From the NCBI GenBank assembly GCA_902795555.1, contig CADBLV010000027.1, positions 1 to 9,670 on the forward strand: 9,670 bases of DNA. Direction: 5' to 3'. Below are positions 1-5,364 of this stretch, piece by piece. The notes under the pieces are model-generated. The model was not told the origin of the DNA. It ran no database searches and saw only the letters and a program-made list of their open reading frames with translations. The stretch's first letter is position 1. Each line of letters starts with the position of its first letter. A program made the position numbers and the translations under genes. The stretch is from an uncultured Eubacteriales bacterium (GTDB lineage: Bacteria > Bacillota_A > Clostridia > Christensenellales > Aristaeellaceae).

Positions 1-571
1 CAGCGGTCAGTTGCGTCTGGGCTTCTTCCGCCGCCTTCGCCGCGTCCGCCTTCAGGGTTTCAATCTGGGCATTCGCTTCGTCCAGCTGCGTCTGAGCCGT
101 GGTCTGTGCTTCCACCGCAGCGGTCAGCTTCGTCTGGGCGTCTTCCGCCGCCTTGGTCGCGTCCGCCTTCAGGGTCTCAATCTGGGCGTTCGCTTCATCC
201 AGCTTCGTCTGAACCGCGTCCAGCTGCGTCTTGGCGTCTTCCGCCGCCTTCGTCGCGTCCGCCTTCAGGGTTTCGATCTGAGCGTTCGCTTCGTCCAGCT
301 TCGTCTGGGCGGCTGTGGCGGCATCTTCCAGTTCCTTCTGGGCAGCGGCTTTCGCTTCGTCCAGCTGGGTCTTGGCGTCTTCCGCCGCCTTCGCCGCGTC
401 CGCCTTCAGGGTTTCAATCTGGGCGTTCGCTTCGTCGGTCTTGGTCTGCAGCTGAGCCTTCACTTCGTCCACGGTCTTCTGCAGGTTGCCCTTCTGAGAC
501 ACGAACACAACGGCCAGAATCACCGCCACAATCGCAACGATCGCCAGAATGGGAGTAAGGACTTTTTTCAT
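1..571 (-). CDS. Membrane-anchored repetitive Ala-rich coiled-coil protein (partial, C-terminus beyond window)
   Basis: I do not recognise a named family. The frame is open from an ATG at 571 to the window edge, giving 190 residues with no stop. AGGAGG lies 8 nt upstream of the ATG, which fixes the start. The N-terminus is MKK followed by one hydrophobic helix (about residues 4-24) and no obvious cleavage site, so the protein is probably anchored in the membrane with the rest outside. From residue 30 onward it is helical, rich in Ala, Glu, Lys, Asp and Gln, without Pro or Gly. The block DEANAQIETLKADA recurs at residues 46-59, 93-106, 125-138 and 164-177, each followed by KAAEDA-like sequence. 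The pattern resembles LEA-type or Lpp-type amphipathic helices, but that is a resemblance only. It follows the LacI-type gene after 244 bp. No convincing own promoter was found, so it may be read from the upstream gene. Confidence 0.85.
   Translation of the reverse strand, partial: MKKVLTPILAIVAIVAVILAVVFVSQKGNLQKTVDEVKAQLQTKTDEANAQIETLKADAAKAAEDAKTQLDEAKAAAQKELEDAATAAQTKLDEANAQIETLKADATKAAEDAKTQLDAVQTKLDEANAQIETLKADATKAAEDAQTKLTAAVEAQTTAQTQLDEANAQIETLKADAAKAAEEAQTQLTA
41..436 (-). repeat. Four coding copies of a 42-bp block within the coiled-coil gene
   Basis: Copies lie at 395-436, 254-295, 158-199 and 41-82. All encode DEANAQIETLKADA, with only a few base differences between copies (for example ATT/ATC for Ile, GAT/GAC for Asp). 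The distance between copies varies (47, 32 and 39 residues), because the linking segments differ in length. Expansion by unequal recombination is likely, and copy number may vary between strains. Confidence 0.85.
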
Positions 572-687
572 CTTGGGTTCCTCCTGTCAGTGAAAAAATA
601 TGGGGTATCCTTTATCGCTGCCGCCCTGGAGACAGCTCCTGAATTTCCCGGCGAAAGCATCGCCGTTTCAGAATCCTGTCTGAAGCG

Positions 688-803
688 CGGAAAGCTTCAT
701 ATTTCGGAAGGCCGTGTTTTCCGGAAAGCCTCATCTCCGGAAGGCCTCATCTCCGGAAGGCCTTTTTTCCCGGAAAGCCTTGTTTCCGGAAAACCGCGTC
801 CTG
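688..803. repeat. Seven-copy tandem 16-17 bp degenerate repeat in an intergenic gap
   Basis: The gap 572-815 has no gene. Read on the plus strand, CGGAA(A/G)GC(C/T) starts at 688, 705, 722, 738, 754 and 771, with a weaker copy at 787; the spacing is 17, 17, 16, 16, 17 and 16 bp. Copies at 722 and 738 are nearly identical (CGGAAAGCCTCATCTC and CGGAAGGCCTCATCTC). Most units contain the palindrome TCCGGA, so neighbouring units can pair into hairpins, for example CCGGAAA with TTTCCGG around 775-791. The array lies after the stop of the LacI-type gene and before the coiled-coil gene. No T-rich tract follows any of these stems on the minus strand, so it does not look like an ordinary terminator. 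Its role is unknown. Confidence 0.8.
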
Positions 804-815
804 CCGCCAAAGGGC

Positions 816-1820
816 TTATTCCCCGGGGAATTCCGCCAGCGTTCCGCCTTCCAGCAGCTTCCCCGTCACCATGATCTGCCGGGGCACGTGGGTGTCCGGC
901 GATTCGATGCCCTCCGTCAGCAGCGTCATCACTTCTCGGGCGATGCGCTCGTCATCCTGTCGGAAGGTCGTCGGCTTCGGCTCTGTCAGTCTCGCCATCT
1001 CGATGCCGTCGAAGCCCACAAGGCTCACATCCTCCGGCACGCGGATTCCCTCGGCCCGTAGCTGCCACAGAGCGCCCAGGCAGCTGAAATCATCCGGACA
1101 GAGCACGCAGGTGGGTTTCTCCGGTAATTGTAAAAACCGGACAATCTGCCGGAAGCAGTCATCCGGATCATGGAAGCGTCCCTCCGCCACATATTCCGAC
1201 GGCACCCGCACGCCCATCTCCGCGCATCCCTTATAAAATCCGGCCAGCCGTTCCTGGCTCACCGCGCCGCGCTGTCCCTGAATCAGGGCAATCCGCCTGT
1301 GTCCCTTTTCCCGGACATATCGCACAATCTGCTCCAGGCCCGCGCGGTTATCGCTGGAAACGCAGTCGCAGCCTTCAAAGATATGATCGATGATCACCGT
1401 CGGAATGCTGCTGGTGGCCAGCCGGATCACCCCTGCGTCTTCGAAATCCGCCTGAAGCACGATCACCCCGTCCAGATTTCGCCTTCGGGCGTGCTCGTAG
1501 TAAGATTCCCTGGGCTGACCCGTCTTCCGGCGCATAAAAGTGAGGTCATATCCCTTATCTTCCGCGTTCTTCCGAAGCTCCTCCATCAGGGTGCTGAAGT
1601 ATTCGTGATTCATCCGGTCTTCATACAGGATCCCGATATTGTTGGAGCGGGAGGTTTTCAGCGTTTTCGCCGCGGTGTTGGGAATATAGCCCATCTCCCG
1701 GGCTGTCTGACAGATGTGCGCGGTGCGCTCTTTGCTTTCGTTTGTCAGACCGTTCAGAGCCCGTGAAACCGTTGCCACGGAAACGCCGCAGGCCTCCGCC
1801 ACGTCCTTCAGTCTGGCCAT
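816..1820 (-). CDS. LacI/GalR-family transcriptional repressor
   Basis: A 334-residue DNA-binding regulator, the usual length for the family. Residues 4-24 are the helix-turn-helix (LKDVAEACGVSVATVSRALNG). The hinge follows around residues 47-60 (PNTAAKTLKTSR), including the leucine that normally inserts into the minor groove. From residue 62 the periplasmic-binding-protein-like sensor core begins (IGILYEDR), with typical blocks such as DGVIVL, SSDNRAG, GHRRIALI, QERLAGF, LVGFDG and PKPTTFRQDD. An in-frame ATG at 1856 would add 12 residues. The ATG at 1820 is preferred because it has AAGGTG 7 nt upstream and gives the canonical N-terminus. The effector is probably a sugar or related metabolite, but no sugar gene lies in the window to suggest which. 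The gene has its own promoter and appears to be transcribed alone. Confidence 0.93.
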   Translation of the reverse strand: MARLKDVAEACGVSVATVSRALNGLTNESKERTAHICQTAREMGYIPNTAAKTLKTSRSNNIGILYEDRMNHEYFSTLMEELRKNAEDKGYDLTFMRRKTGQPRESYYEHARRRNLDGVIVLQADFEDAGVIRLATSSIPTVIIDHIFEGCDCVSSDNRAGLEQIVRYVREKGHRRIALIQGQRGAVSQERLAGFYKGCAEMGVRVPSEYVAEGRFHDPDDCFRQIVRFLQLPEKPTCVLCPDDFSCLGALWQLRAEGIRVPEDVSLVGFDGIEMARLTEPKPTTFRQDDERIAREVMTLLTEGIESPDTHVPRQIMVTGKLLEGGTLAEFPGE

Positions 1821-1867
1821 CTTCACACACCTTCTTTGCGCCGGCGTTTTTACCATCCGCCGGGAAC

Positions 1868-1883
1868 GCCGGGCCTCCCCGGC
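1868..1883 (-). other. GC-rich hairpin in the leader of the LacI-type gene
   Basis: GCCGGG (1868-1873) pairs with CCCGGC (1878-1883) around a 4-nt loop. A second GCCGGG at 1859-1864 could compete for the same partner. The hairpin sits about 50 nt before the start codon in a leader of roughly 110 nt. It may influence translation, but there is no T-run and no known riboswitch signature. Confidence 0.35.
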
Positions 1884-1918
1884 TCAGACCGCCCTCATCA
1901 GCTTCGGAAACGAAAAGC

Positions 1919-1932
1919 CGCGTTCGTTCGCG
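1919..1932. promoter_or_regulatory. Candidate LacI-type operator at the transcription start
   Basis: CGCGTTCGTTCGCG is an imperfect 14-bp palindrome (10 of 14 positions symmetric) with a central CG, as operators of this family usually have. It sits about 7 bp after the -10 element, overlapping the expected transcription start. An autoregulatory operator is the obvious reading, but only one copy was noticed, so support is modest. Confidence 0.35.
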
Positions 1933-1938
1933 CCCTCA

Positions 1939-1967
1939 ATCTTATCTTTTTTCGCTGCTTCTGTCAA
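1939..1967 (-). promoter_or_regulatory. Sigma-A promoter of the LacI-type gene
   Basis: On the minus strand, TTGACA (1962-1967, perfect -35) is followed by exactly 17 bp and TAAGAT (1939-1944, one mismatch to TATAAT). The predicted transcription start is near 1932, about 112 nt before the start codon. The promoter lies only 4 bp past the T-tract of the preceding terminator, so the regulator is a separate transcription unit. Confidence 0.85.
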
Positions 1968-1971
1968 GGTG

Positions 1972-2003
1972 AAAAGGGAGGGGCGCTTTTCACGCCTCCT
2001 CCC
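1972..2003 (-). terminator. Rho-independent terminator of the thioredoxin gene/operon
   Basis: Read on the minus strand, GGGAGG-A-GGCG pairs with CGCC-CCTCCC (one bulged A) around a 7-nt loop, followed directly by TTTT. It begins 34 bp after the stop codon of the thioredoxin-like gene and probably ends the six-gene run. Confidence 0.85.
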
Positions 2004-2037
2004 TCATCGGTTCAGTTTTCGCGGTCCTTCCCGCGCT

Positions 2038-3069
2038 TTACGGCCCCAGCAGCGAATCGAGCATCGGCCTGTAGGTGTCGATCTTGGCGCCGATAATCGG
2101 CTCGCCGATCACCCGCCCCGTCTCGTCGACGAAAAAGGTGGTGGGATATCCGATGATGCCCAGGGCTTTGTCGATGGATTGATCCACGGCCAGCGACGGA
2201 TAGCTCACGCCCGTCTCTTTCAGAATCTCTTTGGCCTCCATGCGTTTGTTTTCTTTTTTCGCGTCCATACAGATCCCGATCACCCCGACGCCTTTATCCG
2301 CGTATTCCTCCGCGATCTTCTGCAGCTCAGGCATTTCAACCAGGCACCATCCGCAATAGGTGGCCCAGCAGTTGACCATCGTCACCTTGTGCCCGGCAAA
2401 CAGCTCCGCTGTAGAAACCCGATTCCCGTCCAGATCCGGCAGTTCCATGGCCAGAGAAAGGCCTTCAGGATCCGCTTTCTCCGTTTCCCCGAAGCGGATG
2501 TTCGCAATCAATCCTTCAAGGTCTGAAGACGCGGCCCGGTAAGCGTCCCGCTGTTCCTCCGGAATCTTTTCCAGGTCCTCCGCAAAAGCCGGATCCTCCG
2601 GATTGGTGAGCAGCAGATAGAAGCGGGTTTCGCCATCCTGTCCCAGTTCGTAGGGAATAAAGGCGTTCTTCACTTCTTCCGACAGAATGTATTCTTTCAC
2701 GGAATCAAAGGTATTGTTCCCGCCGACGGAGGCAAAATTATAAATGCCCACCGCGGAGCGCCCAAATTCCGCCAGCAGCTCCTCGTCCGGATTCCCCGCC
2801 TGGGTCCCCTCCAGAAGCTTCTCGATAGAGGCTTTGTCCATGGGGGTATAGATCACCGTCCCGACCGCAACATGATGCACCTCGTCAATCACGCCGATAT
2901 CGCTCTCGAAAAACATTCCGGGAAGCGCTTTCATCAGTTCCGTTTGAGTCAGAACCAGGCCGGTTTCCGGAAATTCAAGGGTTTTAGAGGTCTCCTCCGC
3001 CGCGGCGCAGCAAAATGTCAGGGCCAGCGCCAGGGCGAGCATCAATGTCAAAAGCTTTTTCATAAGCAT
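2038..3069 (-). CDS. Exported TlpA/ResA-like thioredoxin-fold protein with extra N-terminal domain
   Basis: A 343-residue protein likely to act outside the membrane as a thiol-disulfide oxidoreductase. Residues 3-24 are a signal peptide (KK then a Leu/Ala-rich core). A type I cut after the Ala run near residue 24 is plausible. Cys20/Cys21 would make a poor lipobox because Phe precedes the first Cys. Residues about 26-195 are a domain I do not recognise. The C-terminal part, about 203-343, is TlpA/AhpC-like: LPDLDGNRVS, then WATYCGWC with the redox pair Cys239-Gly-Trp-Cys242, and the cis-proline loop GYPTTFFVD (Pro309). Extra cysteines occur at 234 and 267. AGGAGG precedes two in-frame ATGs (3069 and 3063); either could start translation. 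The 167-bp gap upstream holds an inverted repeat. Targets may be cysteines of neighbouring surface proteins, but that is inference. Confidence 0.88.
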   Translation of the reverse strand: MLMKKLLTLMLALALALTFCCAAAEETSKTLEFPETGLVLTQTELMKALPGMFFESDIGVIDEVHHVAVGTVIYTPMDKASIEKLLEGTQAGNPDEELLAEFGRSAVGIYNFASVGGNNTFDSVKEYILSEEVKNAFIPYELGQDGETRFYLLLTNPEDPAFAEDLEKIPEEQRDAYRAASSDLEGLIANIRFGETEKADPEGLSLAMELPDLDGNRVSTAELFAGHKVTMVNCWATYCGWCLVEMPELQKIAEEYADKGVGVIGICMDAKKENKRMEAKEILKETGVSYPSLAVDQSIDKALGIIGYPTTFFVDETGRVIGEPIIGAKIDTYRPMLDSLLGP

Positions 3070-3091
3070 CGTTCCTCCTTCGTAAAGCGTT

Positions 3092-3124
3092 TGTCAGGAA
3101 CACCTCATTCAGGCGTTCCTGACA
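3092..3124. promoter_or_regulatory. 10-bp perfect inverted repeat just upstream of the thioredoxin gene
   Basis: TGTCAGGAAC (3092-3101) and GTTCCTGACA (3115-3124) are perfect inverted copies around 13 nt. A further CCT/AGG pairing inside is possible after one mismatch. It lies between the coiled-coil gene and the AGGAGG of the thioredoxin gene. No T-run follows on either strand, so it is not a standard terminator. A protein-binding operator, an mRNA-processing or stabilising hairpin, or a translational control element are all possible. Confidence 0.6.
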
Positions 3125-3236
3125 GTAGATACGCAGTCAGAAAGAAGATGGCTGTTTCCTCGGCCGCTTTTGCCGCGGCTGTCTTCATGTCCGCTGCCTG
3201 TTCTGTTGCTTCTGCTTCTGCCGCAGGTGTCCTCGT
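3105..3236 (-). pseudogene. Decayed in-frame continuation of the coiled-coil gene's repeat tail
   Basis: Reading on in frame past the TAA at 3237-3239 of the preceding gene gives 43 sense codons before a TGA at 3105-3107. The first part, TRTPAAEAEATEQAAD, matches the tail repeat (unit KEAADAEAPAAEAEA). At the DNA level GAGGACACCTGCGGCAGAAG lines up with the repeat's GAGGCACCCGCGGCGGAAG, with one inserted base. Further on, AAAKAAEETA and a short hydrophobic stretch (AIFFLTAYLL) follow. The simplest reading is an array formerly longer and now cut by a stop and small indels; readthrough is the alternative. Confidence 0.6.
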
Positions 3237-4085
3237 TTACGCTTCCGGTTTTTTCGCTTCCACCACAGGCACCTCAGCGTCCGCCGATTCTTTCGCTTCC
3301 GCTTCCGCCGCGGGTGCCTCCGCATCCGCCGCCTCTTTCGCTTCAGCTTCCGCCGCAGGCGCTTCCGCGTCCGCCGTTTCTTTCGCTTCCGTGTCCGCCG
3401 CAGGCGCTTCCGCGTCCGCCGCTTCTTTGTCAGCTTCCGGCTCCGCGTTCCCTTCCGCGTCCGTCTCCGCCGAATGCGCTTCCAGCATGTCCACGTCTTC
3501 GTCGCTGGCGCCGATAACGATCAGTTTGCCTTCCTGCCCGGCCAGCGTATCCTTGCCGGACTTCAGAGCATCAGCCAGCCGCTGCGAGAAATTCACCTTC
3601 AGATTCTCCGTGTCTCCCTGGAAGAGGGTCTCCCCGGTTTCCTTCGCCACCTGGCTCAGCGCGTCCATCAGCACCTTGATCTGGTTGAGGTAGTAGTTAT
3701 ACGTCTCAGAGAAAGTGGTCACTGTGGAAGCCACGAATTCCTGACTCGCCTGACGGTTATCGGAGATCTCGTTTTCCAGATTGTGACGCTGTAAGGCAGC
3801 TTCCCGGGCAAAGTTGCTTTCTTCCTCAATCCGCGAGTCCTCAAAGTTCCGGATCTTGTTGTTATACATCTCCTTCAGGCCTTCGTATTCCGCGATCGTG
3901 GCCTTCGCTTTGGCTTCCAGCGAACGGATGTCGGAATTTCCGACCAGGTCTTCCAGTTCCTTCAGCTTTCCTTTCGTCTGGGACAGTTCCTTCTCCAGGG
4001 ATTTCTTTTCCTCCGTCATCCGTTCCAGATCCATCTTGGTATTGGCCAGAAGGCCGGAGAGTTCCTTTGTTTTGCTGCCAAACAT
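3237..4085 (-). CDS. Coiled-coil protein with Ala/Glu-rich repeat tail
   Basis: A 282-residue protein of unrecognised family. The start ATG at 4085 has AAGGAGG 9 nt upstream. There is no signal peptide or membrane segment, so it is probably cytoplasmic. Residues about 5-49 form a strongly charged coiled coil (LANTKMDLERMTEEKKSLEKEL and following). Residues about 53-185 are further helical sequence with a moderately hydrophobic core (for example YNYYLNQIKVLMDALSQVAKETGETLF), and residues 187-200 end in LIVIGASDEDVDML. Residues about 204-282 are low-complexity Ala, Glu, Asp and Lys, ending in four 15-residue repeats. The layout is reminiscent of scaffold or septum-associated coiled-coil proteins, but no family motif supports a name. 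It lies 88 bp after the MBL-fold gene. The tail repeat appears to continue beyond the stop codon. Confidence 0.85.
   Translation of the reverse strand: MFGSKTKELSGLLANTKMDLERMTEEKKSLEKELSQTKGKLKELEDLVGNSDIRSLEAKAKATIAEYEGLKEMYNNKIRNFEDSRIEEESNFAREAALQRHNLENEISDNRQASQEFVASTVTTFSETYNYYLNQIKVLMDALSQVAKETGETLFQGDTENLKVNFSQRLADALKSGKDTLAGQEGKLIVIGASDEDVDMLEAHSAETDAEGNAEPEADKEAADAEAPAADTEAKETADAEAPAAEAEAKEAADAEAPAAEAEAKESADAEVPVVEAKKPEA
3249..3428 (-). repeat. Four 45-bp tandem coding repeats (KEAADAEAPAAEAEA)
   Basis: Units begin at residues 220, 235, 250 and 265 of the coiled-coil protein. The third is closest to consensus. The fourth has diverged (KESADAEVPVVEAKK), and a decayed fifth seems to lie past the stop. 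The unit is strongly acidic and disordered or helical in character. Such arrays change length easily. Confidence 0.85.
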
Positions 4086-4173
4086 GATGCATGACCTCCT
4101 TCATAAGTTGAAATAATGATAGTGCAAAAAAGTGACGAACAGTTGAACAACTCCTGACAGATTGCATTCAGGC

Positions 4174-4833
4174 TCACTCCTGATCTTCCGTCAGTTTAAA
4201 CAGAACGATCTTCGGATGGCAGTTCCGGTCTCCCCGGGTGATCCGCAGGGCTTCCGCGTCCCTCCGGATTTCCGTCCCCGGATAGAGGGCCAGAAAATCA
4301 GCCGCCTCGGCGATCGGCCAGGATGCGTTATATCGGGTCCTGTAATGCATGGGCAGAATCACCCGCGCGTCCAGCTGTTCCGCCGTTTGCCGGGCCTGCG
4401 CCGCGTCGATGGTGAAAAAACCGCCCACAGGGATCATCAGGACATCCGGAGCCTGCAGGATTTTCGCGTTTTCCGCCGTCAGCGCGCAGCCCAGATCCCC
4501 CAGATGCACAATGCGAAGGCCCTCCGCCTCCAGCAGGAAATGCAGGGTTTTCCCCCGTTTCGTGCCGCCCGCGTCGTCATGATCTCCTTCCAGCGCGGTC
4601 AGACGCGTGCCGGTTTCCAGGGTGTATTCCCCGGGGGCGTCGATCACCCGCGGAGACCCCTGCAGAACGTCCACAGCGTCGTGGTCATGGTGGTGGTGGG
4701 AAACGAGAGCCACATCCGCCTCAATCGGGAGGATCGGATAGCCGCAGGAGGCGTCGTAGGGATCGATCACAATCCGCAGGCCGCTCTCCGTTTCCAGAAG
4801 GAATTCCGCGTGACCGATGTGTTGAATCAGCAT
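4174..4833 (-). CDS. UlaG-like MBL-fold metal-dependent hydrolase
   Basis: A 219-residue metallo-beta-lactamase-fold enzyme of the UlaG / UPF0173 type, probably cytoplasmic. The metal motif HxHxDH is visible as His46, His48, Asp50 and His51 in SHHHHDHD. Further ligands fit His85 (GDHDD), Asp113 (HLGDLG) and His163 (PMHY). The N-terminus IGHAEFLLE with DPY at 24-26 is typical. Family members hydrolyse phosphoesters or lactones (UlaG acts on L-ascorbate 6-phosphate), but many are uncharacterised and no substrate can be read from this sequence. The ATG at 4833 follows AAAGGAAAGGA at suitable spacing. It begins 36 bp after the stop of the 164-residue unknown, consistent with one operon. All expected metal ligands are present, unlike in the CapA-like protein of the same gene run. 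Confidence 0.9.
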   Translation of the reverse strand: MLIQHIGHAEFLLETESGLRIVIDPYDASCGYPILPIEADVALVSHHHHDHDAVDVLQGSPRVIDAPGEYTLETGTRLTALEGDHDDAGGTKRGKTLHFLLEAEGLRIVHLGDLGCALTAENAKILQAPDVLMIPVGGFFTIDAAQARQTAEQLDARVILPMHYRTRYNASWPIAEAADFLALYPGTEIRRDAEALRITRGDRNCHPKIVLFKLTEDQE

Positions 4834-4869
4834 TATTCATCATCCTTTCCTTTGGAAAACACGTCCCGG

Positions 4870-5364
4870 TCAGCCTTCGAAAAACCGGAATGACAATGGC
4901 GGCAGGGGGCGTCCGAGGCGCAGGCGAAGCGCCCAGTCCCTATGCAATTCGGCGCAGGCCTCCTCCCAGGCTTTGCCGCCCTTTTCTCCTGCTTTCAGCA
5001 GCTTCCGGGCGGAGTCTGCCGCGTCCCGTTGCGCATCCTGCCCTGCTGCGCAGCCGGTCGCCGGCCTGTGCCGCTTCAGCAGCGACAGGCAGCAGCCGGC
5101 CTCCCCGTCCGCCGGCCCGGGCTCCCATCCCTCCGGCGGTTCGGACATCGGCCGGTCCAGTTCCACCCAGCCGTCCCACTCCTCCGCAGTCCAGCCCAGT
5201 TCCCGGCATGCCGCCTGAAACGCCGCCACTCCCTCCCTGTCTGCCGCCGCCGGAAGATCCGTGGCATACAGGAAGGAGTCCCGGAGGCTCCGGCGCAGCG
5301 CCGGCGGCCGGGAGCAGGCTGTGCCGCTCAGAAGATGCAGAAGCTGGGCCCGAAGCGCGTTCAT
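4870..5364 (-). CDS. Uncharacterised 164-residue protein, translationally coupled to the CapA-like gene
   Basis: I do not recognise it. The ATG at 5364 overlaps the stop of the upstream gene as ATGA, with no clear Shine-Dalgarno sequence, so translation is probably coupled. An in-frame ATG at 5487 would overlap by more than 120 nt and is less likely. The protein has no signal peptide or membrane helix. Visible blocks are RDSFLYATDLP (28-38), an aromatic acidic segment ELGWTAEEWDGWVELDRP (55-72), a Pro/Gly-rich stretch (73-90), a CC pair (91-92), a helix rich in Ala, Lys and Glu (110-140) and a basic, proline-rich end (DWALRLRLGRPLPPLSFRFF). Six cysteines occur (17, 53, 91, 92, 105, 137). The coupling suggests it works in equal amounts with the CapA-like protein. 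Confidence 0.8.
   Translation of the reverse strand: MNALRAQLLHLLSGTACSRPPALRRSLRDSFLYATDLPAAADREGVAAFQAACRELGWTAEEWDGWVELDRPMSEPPEGWEPGPADGEAGCCLSLLKRHRPATGCAAGQDAQRDAADSARKLLKAGEKGGKAWEEACAELHRDWALRLRLGRPLPPLSFRFFEG

Noticed and set aside
741..768. Terminator-like hairpin AAGGCC/GGCCTT followed by Ts on the plus strand
   Set aside because: No plus-strand gene ends before it, and the stem arises from two adjacent units of the tandem repeat. It could stop antisense transcripts, but nothing supports that.
688..803. Resemblance of the tandem array to a CRISPR array
   Set aside because: Units are 16-17 bp and directly adjacent, with no unique spacers of 25-40 bp and no cas genes.
11..874. Long plus-strand open frame of 287 codons across the coiled-coil gene and the repeat gap
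   Set aside because: It lies opposite a repetitive gene with a clear start, ribosome binding site and anchor helix. Its product is an implausible Arg/Leu-rich repeat made by the antisense of GC-rich codons.
1714..2526. Plus-strand open frame of 270 codons across the repressor start and thioredoxin gene
   Set aside because: It crosses a promoter, a terminator and two well-supported genes on the opposite strand, and its product has no recognisable feature.
3170..3517. Plus-strand Leu/Pro-rich open frame and its neighbour opposite the tail repeats
   Set aside because: They are antisense reflections of the 45-bp repeat array and have no convincing start signals.
4086..4173. Possible internal promoter before the coiled-coil gene (TATCAT or CATTAT as -10)
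   Set aside because: No acceptable -35 hexamer lies at 16-18 bp. The region is AT-rich and could hold a weak promoter, but the sequence does not establish one.
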